From: Choristoneura fumiferana
Lineage: Eukaryota; Arthropoda; Insecta; Lepidoptera; Tortricidae
Assembly: GCF_025370935.1 (NCBI RefSeq)
Contig: NC_133479.1
Location: 2,697,810 to 2,761,809 of the forward strand
Direction of reading: 5' to 3'
Length of the DNA: 64,000 nt
Under the pieces are notes generated by a model. It was given only the letters and a program-made list of their open reading frames with translations, was not told where the DNA came from and searched no databases. A program made the translations under genes and the position numbers. This document shows positions 46,141-57,375 of this stretch, in pieces; within the stretch, counting starts at the first letter, position 1; the number at the start of each line of letters is the position of its first letter.

Positions 46141-46497
46141 AATATTTTAATGTGTTGAGACCTATCAATGATTCAAGTCAATCTTATTAGCTATATACAC
46201 TCGTTAGACAGTATTGTAACTGATAAATTTAATTGACTAAAGAAAATTCCCATGGGATAGTGAATATGAACAGTGTGTGACATGTAATATATATAAGCTA
46301 ACTAAGAACACAGTTTTTCATTTATGTCTGTTTATTTTTGATCACATTTATTTCCGAAAAATGCACACAAAGACTTGGTCAATTTCATAGTCTCTTTAGA
46401 GAATGTAAAGAAACTGCATGCTACATGAACTTAAAATATTTTCAGGATAAAAAGTAGCCTATGTTTGTTTATCCAGAATAGTAATTATCTCTGTAAA

Positions 46498-46540
46498 NNN
46501 NNNNNNNNNNNNNNNNNNNNNNNNNNNNNNNNNNNNNNNN
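46498..46540. other. Assembly gap (43 N)
   Basis: A run of N marks an unsequenced join. The base before it is equivalent to 58500; the sequence after it has no equivalent at the left edge of copy 1. Confidence 0.99.
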
Positions 46541-46808
46541 GTGCATACTCGCTCGATAAATGAGGATAATCTAAAATTTAACGTTACCCAAGCTTACCGG
46601 TAAATAGTAATATAAATACCGTTAAAATGATTTAACGATACTTTTGAATTAACGTTAATTTAATGAATAGCTGATAACGTTACCTTTTTTTTTACCGGTA
46701 AAAAGTTGTATAAGTAACGGTAAATCGTTTAACGTTAATTATCATTTAACGTTAAATCGGTTTGACAGTTGGTAACGTTACCACTTTTTAACGGTATTTA
46801 AAGCCCTG
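46541..46808. repeat. TAACGTTA-rich palindromic repeat at start of copy 2
   Basis: The 8-bp palindrome TAACGTTA occurs about six times, with related ACCGGTAA and AACGGTA words, in about 250 bp. This looks like the subterminal region of a DNA transposon. It joins the duplicated block at 46809 with no match to sequence left of 40078. Confidence 0.6.
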
Positions 46809-48108
46809 TGACCAACAATGAAGAGTTGAAGACTCGAACAACTCAAAACGCAAAATTTAGAGGTTATGTTTAGAAATTGCCGCCATTACTATTTATTTAT
46901 GACATGGCATGGGCGTAACTAAACCGATTATTACCGAAAAATTATTATTTTGCAAGTATTTCAATAATTTAGTTTATTAGTGATTTATTATTCGTTCATC
47001 AGCCAGTTTACACCTGCCTTTTTACTTTAATTATACATAAAACGATAGTGCGTTAATTTTAAAATTTGTGTGGATCACCACGCACGACCCTTTACGGTCT
47101 ATTGTCGTTTTTTATCCAATGTAATTGGTGAACATCAATTTGATATAGTGCCATTGCGGCTTTACAAAGTTCTGACCTCGAAGCATTCACTGTCAATACT
47201 GTCATCGAGGTCACGAGTGCGTAGACATAGTTACATCTTGACTGAAAATAGTTCTTCGCCTTACTTATTTTTATTACATTCATTGTGATAAGAGTAACAT
47301 AATAAAACATTCTGACAGTTACTTTTTATATTGTAACGGCTCGATGTTTTAAGTTCTCAAGCTGTTAAGAGCATCATAAGTTTTTCGATTGTTAAGTCAT
47401 TTGCATGGCAGTTCACACCTTCGTCTTTTTTCTTCAAAGATACCGCGCTGTATTCATATATTTGGGCAAGTAAATGGTTTGCCTTGTTTACGAAGTAATT
47501 CATAAATCTTATGCTAACATGGTTTGTAAGAACTGTAAGTATCTGCTCGCTGTACCCACTTAAAGAAAATATTATTTAGGAATAAGATGCTTTAGACGCT
47601 GACATTGCTTAATTGAAAACTAATTGGTTACAGTTTACGCTAACTAAATACAAATGAGGTAACCTTCATGGTAAGTCGAACTTTTTGTTTAAATCGCACC
47701 TTGATCTGCTTCCAAAATGCAATTCTTCCAAGTGGAACAGTGCAGTGACTTAAAATCAAGAACTTTTGTTAACGTGAAACTCGTAATTATCATCATTAAA
47801 AATGGTAACCAACTGCATTTTGCGACGACTTTAGTAAAGAGATAACTTATTTGTTGTGGCCATGTAAGATCTTGATTGCAATTTTCCTTAATGGTAATAC
47901 GTAATCTGACATCTATTTAGTCTTACATTTTATTTTTAAATAAGTACCACTTTTTGGCTGCCGCAAAACATCAAAGAAGCACTACCAAAATTTATTAACT
48001 GTGGCAGATTTCGAATTCTGTTAAAAAAATGATCCAATGATGTTGTCCGATTTTATTATATTGTGGTTGATTATAAGATAGGTACATGCAGAAGATACGT
48101 TTTTTTAA

Positions 48109-48112
48109 CTTG
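48109..48112. other. Target-site duplication CTTG, left (partner 53387-53390)
   Basis: CTTG lies on both sides of the element. The empty site in copy 1 has a single CTTG at 41390-41393 in otherwise matching sequence. Four bases is usual for Ty3/Gypsy integrases. Confidence 0.92.
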
Positions 48113-48412
48113 TATAACGGTTGGTAACACGTTTATTCATGAAAACATTACACAACAGTCACAATTATATATAAGAGGCATCGATACACACAATAGCACA
48201 TGAAAATTAAGGAAATGAGGGCCACATAAGACGGAGGTAAATATATTCGCGGCGAAAGGGCAACGAGTCGCCATGCGAGCTATAGCGAACTGTCATTCAT
48301 TCCCGCGCGTCCCGAGCGGCGCGTGGCGGCGAGCCGCGCGCCACCTTGCGATGATTTCTGAAACTACGGACGAGCGCGCGCGAGTGAGACGGGTATAATT
48401 CGGCGCGTTATA
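48113..48412 (-). repeat. LTR, left (3' LTR)
   Basis: 300 bp, opening TATAACGG and closing GCGTTATA, so the ends are not the usual TG..CA. It holds TATATAA-type and AATAAA signals on the sense strand (near 48164-48173 and 48126-48134). Confidence 0.92.
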
Positions 48413-48424
48413 TCCTCCCCCTCT
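48413..48424 (-). other. Polypurine tract
   Basis: The sense strand reads AGAGGGGGAGGA directly before the 3' LTR. Confidence 0.85.
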
Positions 48425-48451
48425 AGTCCGAATAAGCGGCCCGCAATCGGA

Positions 48452-49262
48452 CTAGGATTCCTGCAAGTATCTGCGAGGTCTACCGCGACGTCGCTTAGAC
48501 CTAACCGGGGCTTCGATGGGGCCCACGAAAGGGGTAAGCTGAGAGGCGTGATACTTCCCTATGTTAGTCCCATCTTGGATGTTCTCCAAAACGTAGGTCG
48601 TAGGGCTAACTACGGATGAGACTCGATAAGGCCCGTCTCGGCGTGGGATAAATTTAGATGTCTGGCCAGGACCCGTGTCATTAAGCCCTTGGGTCTTAAG
48701 GAGTACCAAATCACCTACCTTATAATCCGGAGGCGGGCGACGTCCTTCGTCCGCGTACTTCTTTTGGATCGCCTGAGCCCTCTCGTGAATGTCCCGAGCT
48801 TCCGCCAGAGCCATACTCATCTGTTTCAAGTGGGGAGTTATGTTCGGGATAAAGTTATCAGTCTCCACGATGGCTCGCAAGTCAGTGGCGGCATCGGACG
48901 GAGCGCGCAGTTCCCTGCCAAAGGTGAGGTACGCTGGGGAAAATCCGGTGCTCGCAGTGATAGCCGAGTTCATGGCATACCTGACTGCGGCGAGGTGCGA
49001 ATCCCACGTCGCGTGGTCCTGCCCGACAAGGATGGCCAGCTGAGGCTTGAGGTCCCTGTTTTTCCTCTCAATCGGATTCGCCTCGGGGTGATAGAAGGGC
49101 GTGAGGATTTGGTCGATACCGAGTACGTGGCAGACCTGCTGCATGACCTCGCTCACGAACTGCACGCCGTTATCACTGAGGAGGCGGCGAGGAACTCCAT
49201 ACCTGAAAAATACCTCATTTATGAGGGTCTTGGCACACTCGAAGCTTGTCGCAGTTTCTAGT
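48452..49262 (-). pseudogene. Gypsy integrase core and C-terminal domain
   Basis: The frame continues from the pol ORF after a break near 49262. It contains the second catalytic Asp in LSDNGVQF and the Glu in ANPIERKNR, 34 residues apart, then a basic C-terminal domain ending in RSKRRRGRPRR. The first Asp (VDLFGP) lies in the preceding ORF. The ORF formally starts at 49312, but its first 15 or so residues are out of the original frame. Confidence 0.92.
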
Positions 49263-52170
49263 GGAAAAGTTCGACCCAGCGCGAACAGACATCCTCCACT
49301 ATCAAAATCCACTTGTTGCGGCGTGGCGTTTCGACTAATGGACCAAAGAGGTCTACTGATACTACCTCAAATCGTTTGGACATAGCGGGTGTTTGGAGCA
49401 AACCCGCGGGCTTCCTGGTATCTACTTTATAACGCTGACACGGCAGACATCCCTTAATATAGTTACTTACATACGATCGCATACCAGGCCAATAAAATCG
49501 TGACCGAATACGGCTCAGTGTACGCTCGACTCCAAAATGACCCGCTGTAGGTGCATCGTGGAAGCCGGATAAGACAGCGGCACGCTCGTGCTCTGGCACT
49601 ACCAGGTGAGCCTCTTCACTGTCGTCCCCTTCTAGGTCGTACCTGTACAAGATGCCGTCGGATAGGGTGTAGCCACGGTCAGACCAGGGTCTCCCCCTAA
49701 ATGGATCGTCGGATTCCATCGCCTCGATGATCTTACTTACTTCGGGGTCTTTTAGCTGGTTCTCGCGAACGTCCTTTGCGCTGCGAGAGGGCATATCCAC
49801 CACGGTCAAACACAGGTCGCAATCCGTACCTGGAATACATGTTGGGCGTGATAGTGTGTCCGCAATCACGTTCGCCTTACCCGGTGTGTACTCTATCTTC
49901 AAATTGTATTCCTGCAGAGTAAGCGCCCACCTGGCTAACCGACCGCTCGGTGACTTTAGACTCATAAGCCACCTGAGGGGTTGATGATCAGACTTCACCA
50001 CCACGTCCGCTCCATCGATGTATCCTCGAAACTTCGACACTGCCCACACGACGGCCAGCGCTTCTCGCTCCGTCGTGTTGTAATTCTTCTCAGCGGCTGT
50101 AAGGAGACGGCTAGCGTACTCGACGGGCCGCTCGTCAACTCCCTCCCCCTGAAGCAAAACCGCCCCAAGAGCATATCCACTGCTATCGGTCCGGAGGACG
50201 AACGGCTTCGTCTCATCGGCTTGGCGGAGGATTGGCGCTGACACGAGGAGAGATTTAATAGTATCAAACGCACCTTGCTGTTCGGGTCCCCATCTCCAGG
50301 TGCTTACCTTTTTCAGCAAGGTAGTCAACGGAGCCGCGATCTTAGCATAATCCGGTATGAAGCGTCTGAACCAACTCGAGGTTTGCAGAAAACACTTCAG
50401 GTGTTTCACGTTCTGAGGTGGAGGCATGTCAGCGATAGCAGAGGTCTTATCAGGGTCTACATGAATACCACCTGGCATGATGACGTGGCCGAGGAACTTG
50501 ACGGACTGCCTAGCGAAGTGGCTCTTCTCACGATTCACCCGCAGGTTGAACATTGCGAGGCGATCGAACACAGCCTCCAAATCCGCAAGGTGCTTCTCGA
50601 ACGACTCCTCGGACAATATCAACAGGTCATCTAAATAAGCAACCAAAGTTATACCTGGTAAGTTGGACTTAAAACGGTCGATCAATCTCTGGAAGGTAGC
50701 CCCAGAATTCCGAAGTCCCATAGCCATGCGCTTAAAGCGAAACGTACCTAAAGGCGTTGTAAATGAGGTAAGATCCCTGTGATCAGGATCGACACTAACC
50801 TGAAAGTAACCAGATCGCAGGTCAAGTGTGGTCATGTACTTAGAAGTCTTTGCGGCGTGGAGCACGTCTTCGATCCTGGGGAGCGGGTAGCGGTCAGGCT
50901 CTGTAACCGCGTTGACCTTGCGGTAATCGACGCAAAGCCTGAAACTCCCATCCTTCTTCTTGACCAGCACGACGTTGGAGGCCCACGGGGACTCACACTC
51001 CTCGATGACATCGGAGCTAAGTAGCTTTTGCAGCTCCTTCTCTAAAGCCTCTTTCTTCAACGGCGACAACCTGTAGGGTGGTGAAGCGAGCGGCTCCTGA
51101 TTTTCACTCACCCTGATCTTGTGGACGGCGAAGTCCGTAGGAGGTCCCTCGGCAGCAAACTGTGCGGCTCTGCTACGCAAGAAGGTGTTGAGTGCGTCCC
51201 TGTGCTCTAGTGGTAGCTCTGTTCCTTCGTCGTCGCGCAGGGTGACGTCGGAGACATCGGCTCGCAACAGCTCCGTGTCCTTCAGACGAACGGATCGCAC
51301 AAAGGGGAATATGTGGTCGGGGCTGTCTGAAAAAAACCACGAGTCCTGGTCCAAGACCAATGTGAGGCCAGCATTGCTAATAAAGTCTCGACCCAATAAT
51401 GTTCGAGTGTTTTCCCCAGGGAACATCACGAACTCAGTAGTTACCTGCCTACCTTCTAATAATACCGGTACCGTCGCGATTTCCACTATCTTTTGCTGGC
51501 GGGAACCGTCCGCAAGCCCAATGGTGCGCTCCGCCTCATGGAATTGTATCCCGTCGGATCGTAATATAGAGTACAACAAGGAACCAGCAACACTACATGT
51601 AGCTCCCGTGTCGAGTATCGCAACGCCTACCCTGTCCGCAATAGTGATGGACACTGTAGGGTGAGACGTATCCGTCTTCTGAGATACATCCGCGACGTCA
51701 TTACCCGTTACGATATTAAAATCATACGACTTCGCGGGCGCGCTCTTACTACTACAATTCTCACACTTCGATTTAACCACACCCGGTTTGCCGCATCCGT
51801 AACAACGTATCGGGCTAGGGCCCGTATTAGAGACTAAACCGTCGGAATCGGCGTGTACGGTACGCTGTTTACTCTCTTTACTTTGTAAATTACGACAATC
51901 GGCTACGACATGACCATAAAACTTACAATACGAACACCGAACGCGCTTATCGCGTTTCAAGTTTTCGTTCGAGTTTGAGGTGAGTTTCGAACCAGTGGTA
52001 CCGTGCGGACCGGTAGTAACGCTGCGCTCGGCCGCAGTTTCTCGGAAATCGCGCGGCGGCTCGCCCGATCGCAAAGAGCGGCTCGTTGTCGAGTTCGCGT
52101 CGTTCGAGATCAGGGAGTAGTTACTTACTTTTACTTCGGAAATCGCATCTTCTATGGCCCTCGCTTTTTC
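49258..52170 (-). pseudogene. Gypsy nucleocapsid, protease, RT, RNase H, integrase N-terminus
   Basis: Numbered from 52074: zinc knuckle CSYCKFYGHVVADC at 47-60; a second knuckle CYGCGKPGVVKSKC at 91-104 in which the His is replaced by Val; protease DTGA at 155-158; RT motif CVDYRKVN near 381-388 and YLDD at 480-483; RNase H from RTDSSG; an H2C2 zinc region near 830-890. The frame is open upstream of 52074 to about 52215, and that part continues the capsid. Nucleocapsid and protease share one frame here, unlike the element at 1-5717. The reading ends in integrase at VELFH where the frame breaks. Confidence 0.95.
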
Positions 52171-52963
52171 TACAAAATTGTCAACATTGACAATGCTATC
52201 TCTGGTAACCGTTTCCTAACACGTCGATGCAACAGGCCGTAAATAATGTCTATCTGCATACACGTAGGTACCTCGTACGGTAATTTGGTCAAAAGCGAAC
52301 GCACTTTACACACAAAAACTTCGGCTCTCTCGCTGTCCTTCTGCTCGGCGGCAAAGATTTCACGTAAAACCTTATGAGCCGGTTGTTGGACGCCGTACAT
52401 GGAGCGCAGGCGCGCCACGGCGGCGGGCCAGCTGGCGGCGCCAGCGCGCGCGCCGCGCCACCACACGGCCGCGTCGCCCTCCAGCAGCAGCGGCAGCCCG
52501 CGAAGCGCGTGCTCGTCGCTCACCGCCGCGCACTCCTTGTACACCTGCACGGCGTCGATGAACGCCTCCAGCGCCTCCGCGTCGCGCGACCTCCCGTCGA
52601 AGCGCGCGGTGCACTTGGAGAAGTTGCCCCGGCGGCGGCGCCCGAGAGGCTGCTGGGCGCGCGGCCGTCGGGCGGCGGCGTCGCCGCGGCGGACGGCGGG
52701 CTCCAGGGGCCGTTGCCGTTGAGGGGCAGAGTTCGCAGGGTTTCCACCAGGGTCCGGTTGGTTTCGGCTTGCATCCTGGCGAAGGACTCCATGATCCCGG
52801 CCAGAAAGGTCTCCGTGTTGACGGCGGGCCTGGCTTGGCCGGGCGGCGCGACGGCGGCGGCGGCGCTTGAGGCGCGCGGCTCCTCCGCGTCGTCGTAGCT
52901 ATCGGGGTCATTTTCGTCTTCGTTGCTGACGGCTTTCGCCTTACTCCGTGTGTTTACCGACAT
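52170..52963 (-). pseudogene. Gypsy gag, Arc-like capsid
   Basis: The ATG at 52963 begins MSVNTRSKAKAV, an acidic and Ala/Pro-rich N-terminus. After a frame break in a GC run near 52630, the capsid reads GNFSKCTARFDG, EAFIDAVQVYKE, EHALRGLPLLLEGDAAVWWR and EVPTCMQIDIIYGLLHRRVR. This follows insect Arc (dArc1) block by block: GNFS.CT, E.FI..I..YK, NAL.GI.LL..G.A..WW and LLFGLL. A second break near 52205 moves to the frame of the zinc knuckle. Insect Arc proteins are domesticated Ty3/Gypsy Gags that form RNA-carrying capsids; this is a mobile relative. Confidence 0.88.
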
Positions 52964-53067
52964 GGTAAATGATGAATAGGCACGGCACACTCCTTTTTAC
53001 TGTAGTGTCGATGTAAATAGGTACAATTACGCGGCTAGCGAGCGATGAAATCGTAGGTACAGTTCAG

Positions 53068-53085
53068 CCTCTAGTTGGGCAGCCA
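53068..53085 (-). other. Primer binding site, tRNA not identified
   Basis: One base inside the 5' LTR the sense strand reads TGGCTGCCCAACTAGAGG. It is like a Lys-type site (TGGCGCCCAAC) with one extra base, but I cannot assign the tRNA. Confidence 0.5.
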
Positions 53086-53086
53086 G

Positions 53087-53386
53087 TATAACGGTTGGTA
53101 ACACGTTTATTCATGAAAACATTACACAACAGTCACAATTATATATAAGAGGCATCGATACACACAATAGCACATGAAAATTAAGGAAATGAGGGCCACA
53201 TAAGACGGAGGTAAATATATTCGCGGCGAAAGGGCAACGAGTCGCCATGCGAGCTATAGCGAACTGTCATTCATTCCCGCGCGTCCCGAGCGGCGCGTGG
53301 CGGCGAGCCGCGCGCCACCTTGCGATGATTTCTGAAACTACGGACGAGCGCGCGCGAGTGAGACGGGTATAATTCGGCGCGTTATA
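53087..53386 (-). repeat. LTR, right (5' LTR)
   Basis: 300 bp; I found no difference from 48113-48412 when reading them side by side. Confidence 0.92.
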
Positions 53387-53550
53387 CTTGCATATTTAAG
53401 GCTCAGCTGGCTTTAGACCTATTATTGCGATTGAATCGCTCTAATATTTCTCCTACTCTACCTTGAAACTATTGCCTACTTTTGAATGCTATTGCCAATT
53501 TAGAACACTAAACTTTGATTTGATTTGCTTATTCTTTATAACTAATATAC

Positions 53551-53696
53551 CTTCTCCATCCTGTCATAGGCTGCCGTCTCAGGTCTTCCTCACTCAGACC
53601 GTAAAGACCGATGCATGCCAAAAACCAAGCGGTCACTATTAGGTAGCAAATTACGATGACTCGGAAAGGCAGCAGTATTACTGTGAATATCGCCGT
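53551..53696 (-). CDS. LPCAT: LPCAT-like acyltransferase, exon 2 (copy 2)
   Basis: Same splice sites, phase and protein as 41554-41699. On this haplotype the retrotransposon begins about 160 bp beyond the donor site, in sense orientation, so its LTR polyadenylation signal could end LPCAT transcripts early. That effect is inferred. Confidence 0.85.
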
Positions 53697-56105
53697 CTGG
53701 AAAGAAAAGACACAATTTCTAAGGCTTATATAGTTATAATTGTAAGTTGAAGTCATTGTATTATACTGGAGCCCTACCCACTCTAGAATTGCCTACATAA
53801 CATAAAAGACCGACTTTCAGTGTTTCAGCCTTTCATGGGTCCGTATGAAAGGTAATCTCTAGATACTATATTGTCTAGGTATTATTAGGGAAAGTTTTAT
53901 TCACTTGTATTAAAAGTATGGCTGCATCGACAAGTGATAGATGTTAACTGGATAATCATTGCGCTTTCTGATTAAAAGCTCAGTGTCGATATTATGGATA
54001 TCATACCTTTACTAGCTTTAAGCCGGCGGTGAAATCTTTCCAATATCTTCGGTTACTTAATGAATAATACTAATAATAGTTTGTACACCGATTTTAATCA
54101 ATTTCATCTCTAGAATTGGCGTGGTACAGCTGAGTTTGGCACTAAGATTCACATTATCAAATGTGTTTTTATCAGAACGATGTAATGAAACTACTACGCA
54201 TCTGACCCTTAGACTCTTGTCGCAGTGCCCATTTCAAGAGTTTCATCAAACATGAGAGCATATTTTCTTCGCTAAAGTACAGTTGATTTTAACAAACGAG
54301 TTTCTTATGTTTGCTTAGAGCGTGAGGTCGAGATTTCTAGTGTTCTCGATCTTAACAATTCCTGCATATCTACTAGAGCAAGGAAAATACATTTATAATT
54401 TAATTACTTAACATAATCAAAATGCGACGTTAATATCGATTCACCTTTGACTTCCAAATATGATTCAAAGTACTTAAAACCAAAGAAGCAAAGCAACATC
54501 AGTCATTACAGTCCTCAGATAGCTCAGATACTAAGTATACAATACATTTCGGTTTCAATTAGAAAAACTATATCATTGGACTGATGGTGGTGGTGGCTTG
54601 AAAAGTGCTTGAAACTCGAAATAGCGAAAACATAACAGAGCCAGATGGTTATTCCTAGCCTAACGACAGTAACGACACCTAATTCAAGGTGCTAGCGATG
54701 CGAATAATCTCGAAGTAGCGAGCTGGAATGGCATCGATCGAGCAGCGCAGTGAAGCATGAAGTTAAACCTTCTCAGGAATCAATTGAAACCTTACATTTT
54801 CTAAACAGAAACGAAATAAGGACTTCCCGTCAGTCATCACATCAATCATGTACATCTCACTAGAGTACTTGTCGATATCTTTTGAATTTCTTTCGATATT
54901 ATTGATTCGCAAGTGCATTGCACAGTATTATTTTTTGCACATTTCATTATCTCTATCCACCATGCAATATATTAATACCTAAAGATGAACAAAAACTATA
55001 TTTCTGAGCTTGAAATGGCCTTTATTTATAAATCGCTAACCGCTTTGAAAGCACAGTTATCCCAACAGACGAGCTCCAAGTTTTGATGTTTCCACGATCC
55101 ATAATGCGGTGACCGCCGTCTACGACACCAAATAACAGGTTTTCTAATGCATTGCATAAAGAGGCGACCGGCAAGTGTCCGATATTTGGAGCTATGTCAA
55201 TGACCTTCCCTAACATCAGACAAACCTCAATGGGAATCGTCTGAGATTACTCCGATATAAATATGTTTGGTTTGATGTGACGGAATGAATCGTGCGTACA
55301 GACAACTTTCTCTTGCGTTAGAGTAATATAATAGGTATAACTGTTTGTGCCGGTAGCTACCTCATCACAACTTTCAACTGAGGTGAATTAGGATGATTAC
55401 ATGAATTGTTGAAGATAAAGTAGGTAGTAAAGAAGATAAAAGTAAGATAAAGTAGGTAGTCATTATTAAAATGTTTAATACAACACCGACCAAGAATGGC
55501 CAGAAAAATTATAAGGAATGATTTCATATAATACCTATAGCGGAGATTAATTAAATGCCAAATCCAACCAAGATTTGTAGTGGACAGGTAAAAAGGTCTC
55601 AAGTGCTCCTCCCACGACATTATTACGAAGTTCAGTGTCGCGATTGTTTGATAATTAGGTACAAACATTCCCAGATTAAAAATATAGATTGTGATCTCGT
55701 ACAGTCGACAAAACGCTATGATTCATGCTAAATCAAATTAGCTTGCCATTCAAATATAATTCAAGGTTTTCCTAATAGAGCTAGATAGTTATGTGCTACA
55801 CTTATTTGGCAACCGCTACCATTTAGTATTCTAAAGAATTTGTAATAGATCATCCACATAACAAGTAAGTAGTTGTATCGTAGATTCTTTTCGCTTGAAT
55901 TGATCGTAGTATTTTTATAAAATAAAAAATTCGTTCAAAAGGGAGCTTTAAACATATTTATTTATCCTTCCAACCATGAGTAATCTTTGACTCCCGGGCC
56001 TGCGCCATAGGGACTGAAAATTCTGAAAATATTTACAATCGAGTGTCTAACATTACAATTTACTATATAAGTATATTGACTAAGTAGTCGTAAATGATTT
56101 CGCAC
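53697..56105. other. LPCAT intron 1 (copy 2)
   Basis: Equivalent to 41700-44112 with scattered differences; no extra feature seen apart from the fragment at 55022-55216. Confidence 0.65.
55022..55216 (-). pseudogene. Possible prohibitin-like remnant (copy 2)
   Basis: Same 64-codon open frame as 43027-43221, unchanged in protein. See that entry for the weak VDGGHR resemblance. Confidence 0.25.
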
Positions 56106-56222
56106 CTTAATTTTATCATATGTGTTGTCTAACTCCAATTTGTGTACAAAAGGGTTTAATATTTCGGCTCGCATGCCGTCAGATGAGAAAGCGCCGGTTT
56201 CACTGTGCATTTTGCCATTCAT
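56106..56222 (-). CDS. LPCAT: LPCAT-like acyltransferase, exon 1 (copy 2)
   Basis: Same 39 codons as 44113-44229, from MNGKMHSETG to DKIK, ending at donor GTGCGA. If copies 1 and 2 are haplotypes, these are two alleles of one exon. Confidence 0.84.
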
Positions 56223-56655
56223 TTTCACCAAACAAGCGGCACAATTACTATTTATTATGAAATAAATTAGATCACACTATTTTCACTCATCTTGCACAAG
56301 TCAACTAAAATATTTTTTGTATAACACGGCTCTATTATTTTTTATAATCACTTGTTTTTATCGAAATAATTTGCATAGCATACGAGCGTGCTTTCCGCGC
56401 CGAAAGTAAATATAGACTGGACTGGTTGCCCAGGTATAGGTACATAAGTTTGAACCAATGGAGTGCAAGGAAACGCCGCGCAGTCATTGGCTCCACAGTT
56501 TGACAGTACAATCCGACCATTCCGACCACAATCGATCAGCAACCGAATGCAAACGATGTTTACCGAACACATCCGACCGAAATTCACCGAAATTTGTTTG
56601 GTTTCCGGGTGCACGTACCTAGACTACAAGTCTCGTCGTTGCCTTATCAGCTGCT

Positions 56656-56767
56656 GGGCTACTATAAAACTCGAAGTTCATGTCGTGCGGTCCCTCTGAC
56701 ACTTATACTATTTAATACGAGAGCGAGAGGGACGGTATGATACGAACTTCGAGTTTCGTAGTAGCCC
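56656..56767. mobile_element. MITE family A, copy 6 (in shared promoter)
   Basis: Allelic to 44661-44772, with a few substitutions. Ends GGGCTACTATAAAACTCGAA and CGAGTTTCGTAGTAGCCC. Confidence 0.85.
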
Positions 56768-57063
56768 GTCGTTACCGATTTTTCGTTTCAGGAGATTAAC
56801 ATTGTACAACACTACGTGACAGAAGCCGAGCGTTTACAAAAATAGCTATTATATAAATAAAAAACTAATTTTAAGTAACATTTTTGATATTTCGTGGTGT
56901 TAAATCCATCAATTGCATCTAAAAGAAATAAATTAAAATTGTTCAAATGTTGTGCCTGTGCCTGTTTAGAATGATAATATCATAAATTACTGTTGTCTTC
57001 GTAAACTGCTTTCCGTATTCATTCCATTCTCTCTCGTGAGGTGTGTTCACTCATCACTCACAA

Positions 57064-57213
57064 CTCTTTCTCGGCCCGGATAACACCGACATGGAAATAC
57101 CGGCCCTGTTTTTTGTGTACACGCCCATAGAAACTGACAGGAGCTTCAATGGGCGTGTACACAAAAAATAGGACCGGTATTTTCATGTCGATGTTATCCG
57201 GGCCGGGAAAGAG
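57064..57213. mobile_element. Hairpin MITE upstream of AIRIM (copy 2)
   Basis: Allelic to 45069-45218. A few single-base changes reduce arm pairing slightly. Confidence 0.85.
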
Positions 57214-57375
57214 TGTCACCCCAAATGCTTGTGTTTCTTATTCTTTCTTGTGTGGTTTTTATTTTGTCTTCGTTTCTCTCTGAACTATTACAATTTCGAG
57301 ATTGTTAACGAGTGAATAAGATATAATATAAAATAACAACAGTATACTTATCATCAAACATGTGTATCGCGTGCC

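Larger units (their letters stand above)
40078..46497. repeat. Duplicated host block, copy 1 (empty site)
   Basis: This block matches 46809-58500 base for base apart from scattered substitutions, small indels and the retrotransposon present only in copy 2. It ends exactly at the N gap, in the middle of AIRIM intron 2, at the base equivalent to 58500. It holds LPCAT exons 1 and 2, the shared promoter and AIRIM exons 1 and 2. I interpret it as the alternative haplotype of copy 2. Confidence 0.93.
48113..53386 (-). mobile_element. Ty3/Gypsy LTR retrotransposon with Arc-like Gag, young insertion
   Basis: This 5274-bp element on the minus strand has identical-looking 300-bp LTRs, gag, protease, reverse transcriptase, RNase H and integrase in Ty3/Gypsy order, and no env. 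Identical LTRs and an empty allele point to recent insertion. It sits in LPCAT intron 2, about 160 bp past exon 2 and in the gene's sense direction. Its internal region is far more GC-rich than the surrounding DNA. Three single-base frame breaks occur (near 52630, 52205 and 49262); in so young a copy, sequencing error is a real alternative to mutation. Confidence 0.96.
56223..57375. promoter_or_regulatory. Shared LPCAT/AIRIM promoter region (copy 2)
   Basis: Start codons of LPCAT (leftward) and AIRIM (rightward) are 1.15 kb apart. The family A MITE (56656-56767) and the hairpin MITE (57064-57213) are both present, as in copy 1. Confidence 0.55.

Noticed and set aside
48689..49261. 190-codon plus-strand frame and other long frames opposite the Gypsy pol and gag
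   Set aside because: They are antisense shadows of the retrotransposon coding strand.
52170..52215. Programmed frameshift between capsid and nucleocapsid in the second Gypsy element
   Set aside because: The shift is in the -1 direction, but no X XXY YYZ heptamer lies in the overlap, and a shift between capsid and zinc knuckle would split Gag itself. An indel is more likely.
52372..52911. 179-codon minus-strand frame rich in P, R and A
   Set aside because: A third reading of the GC-rich gag; the capsid motifs are in the other two frames.
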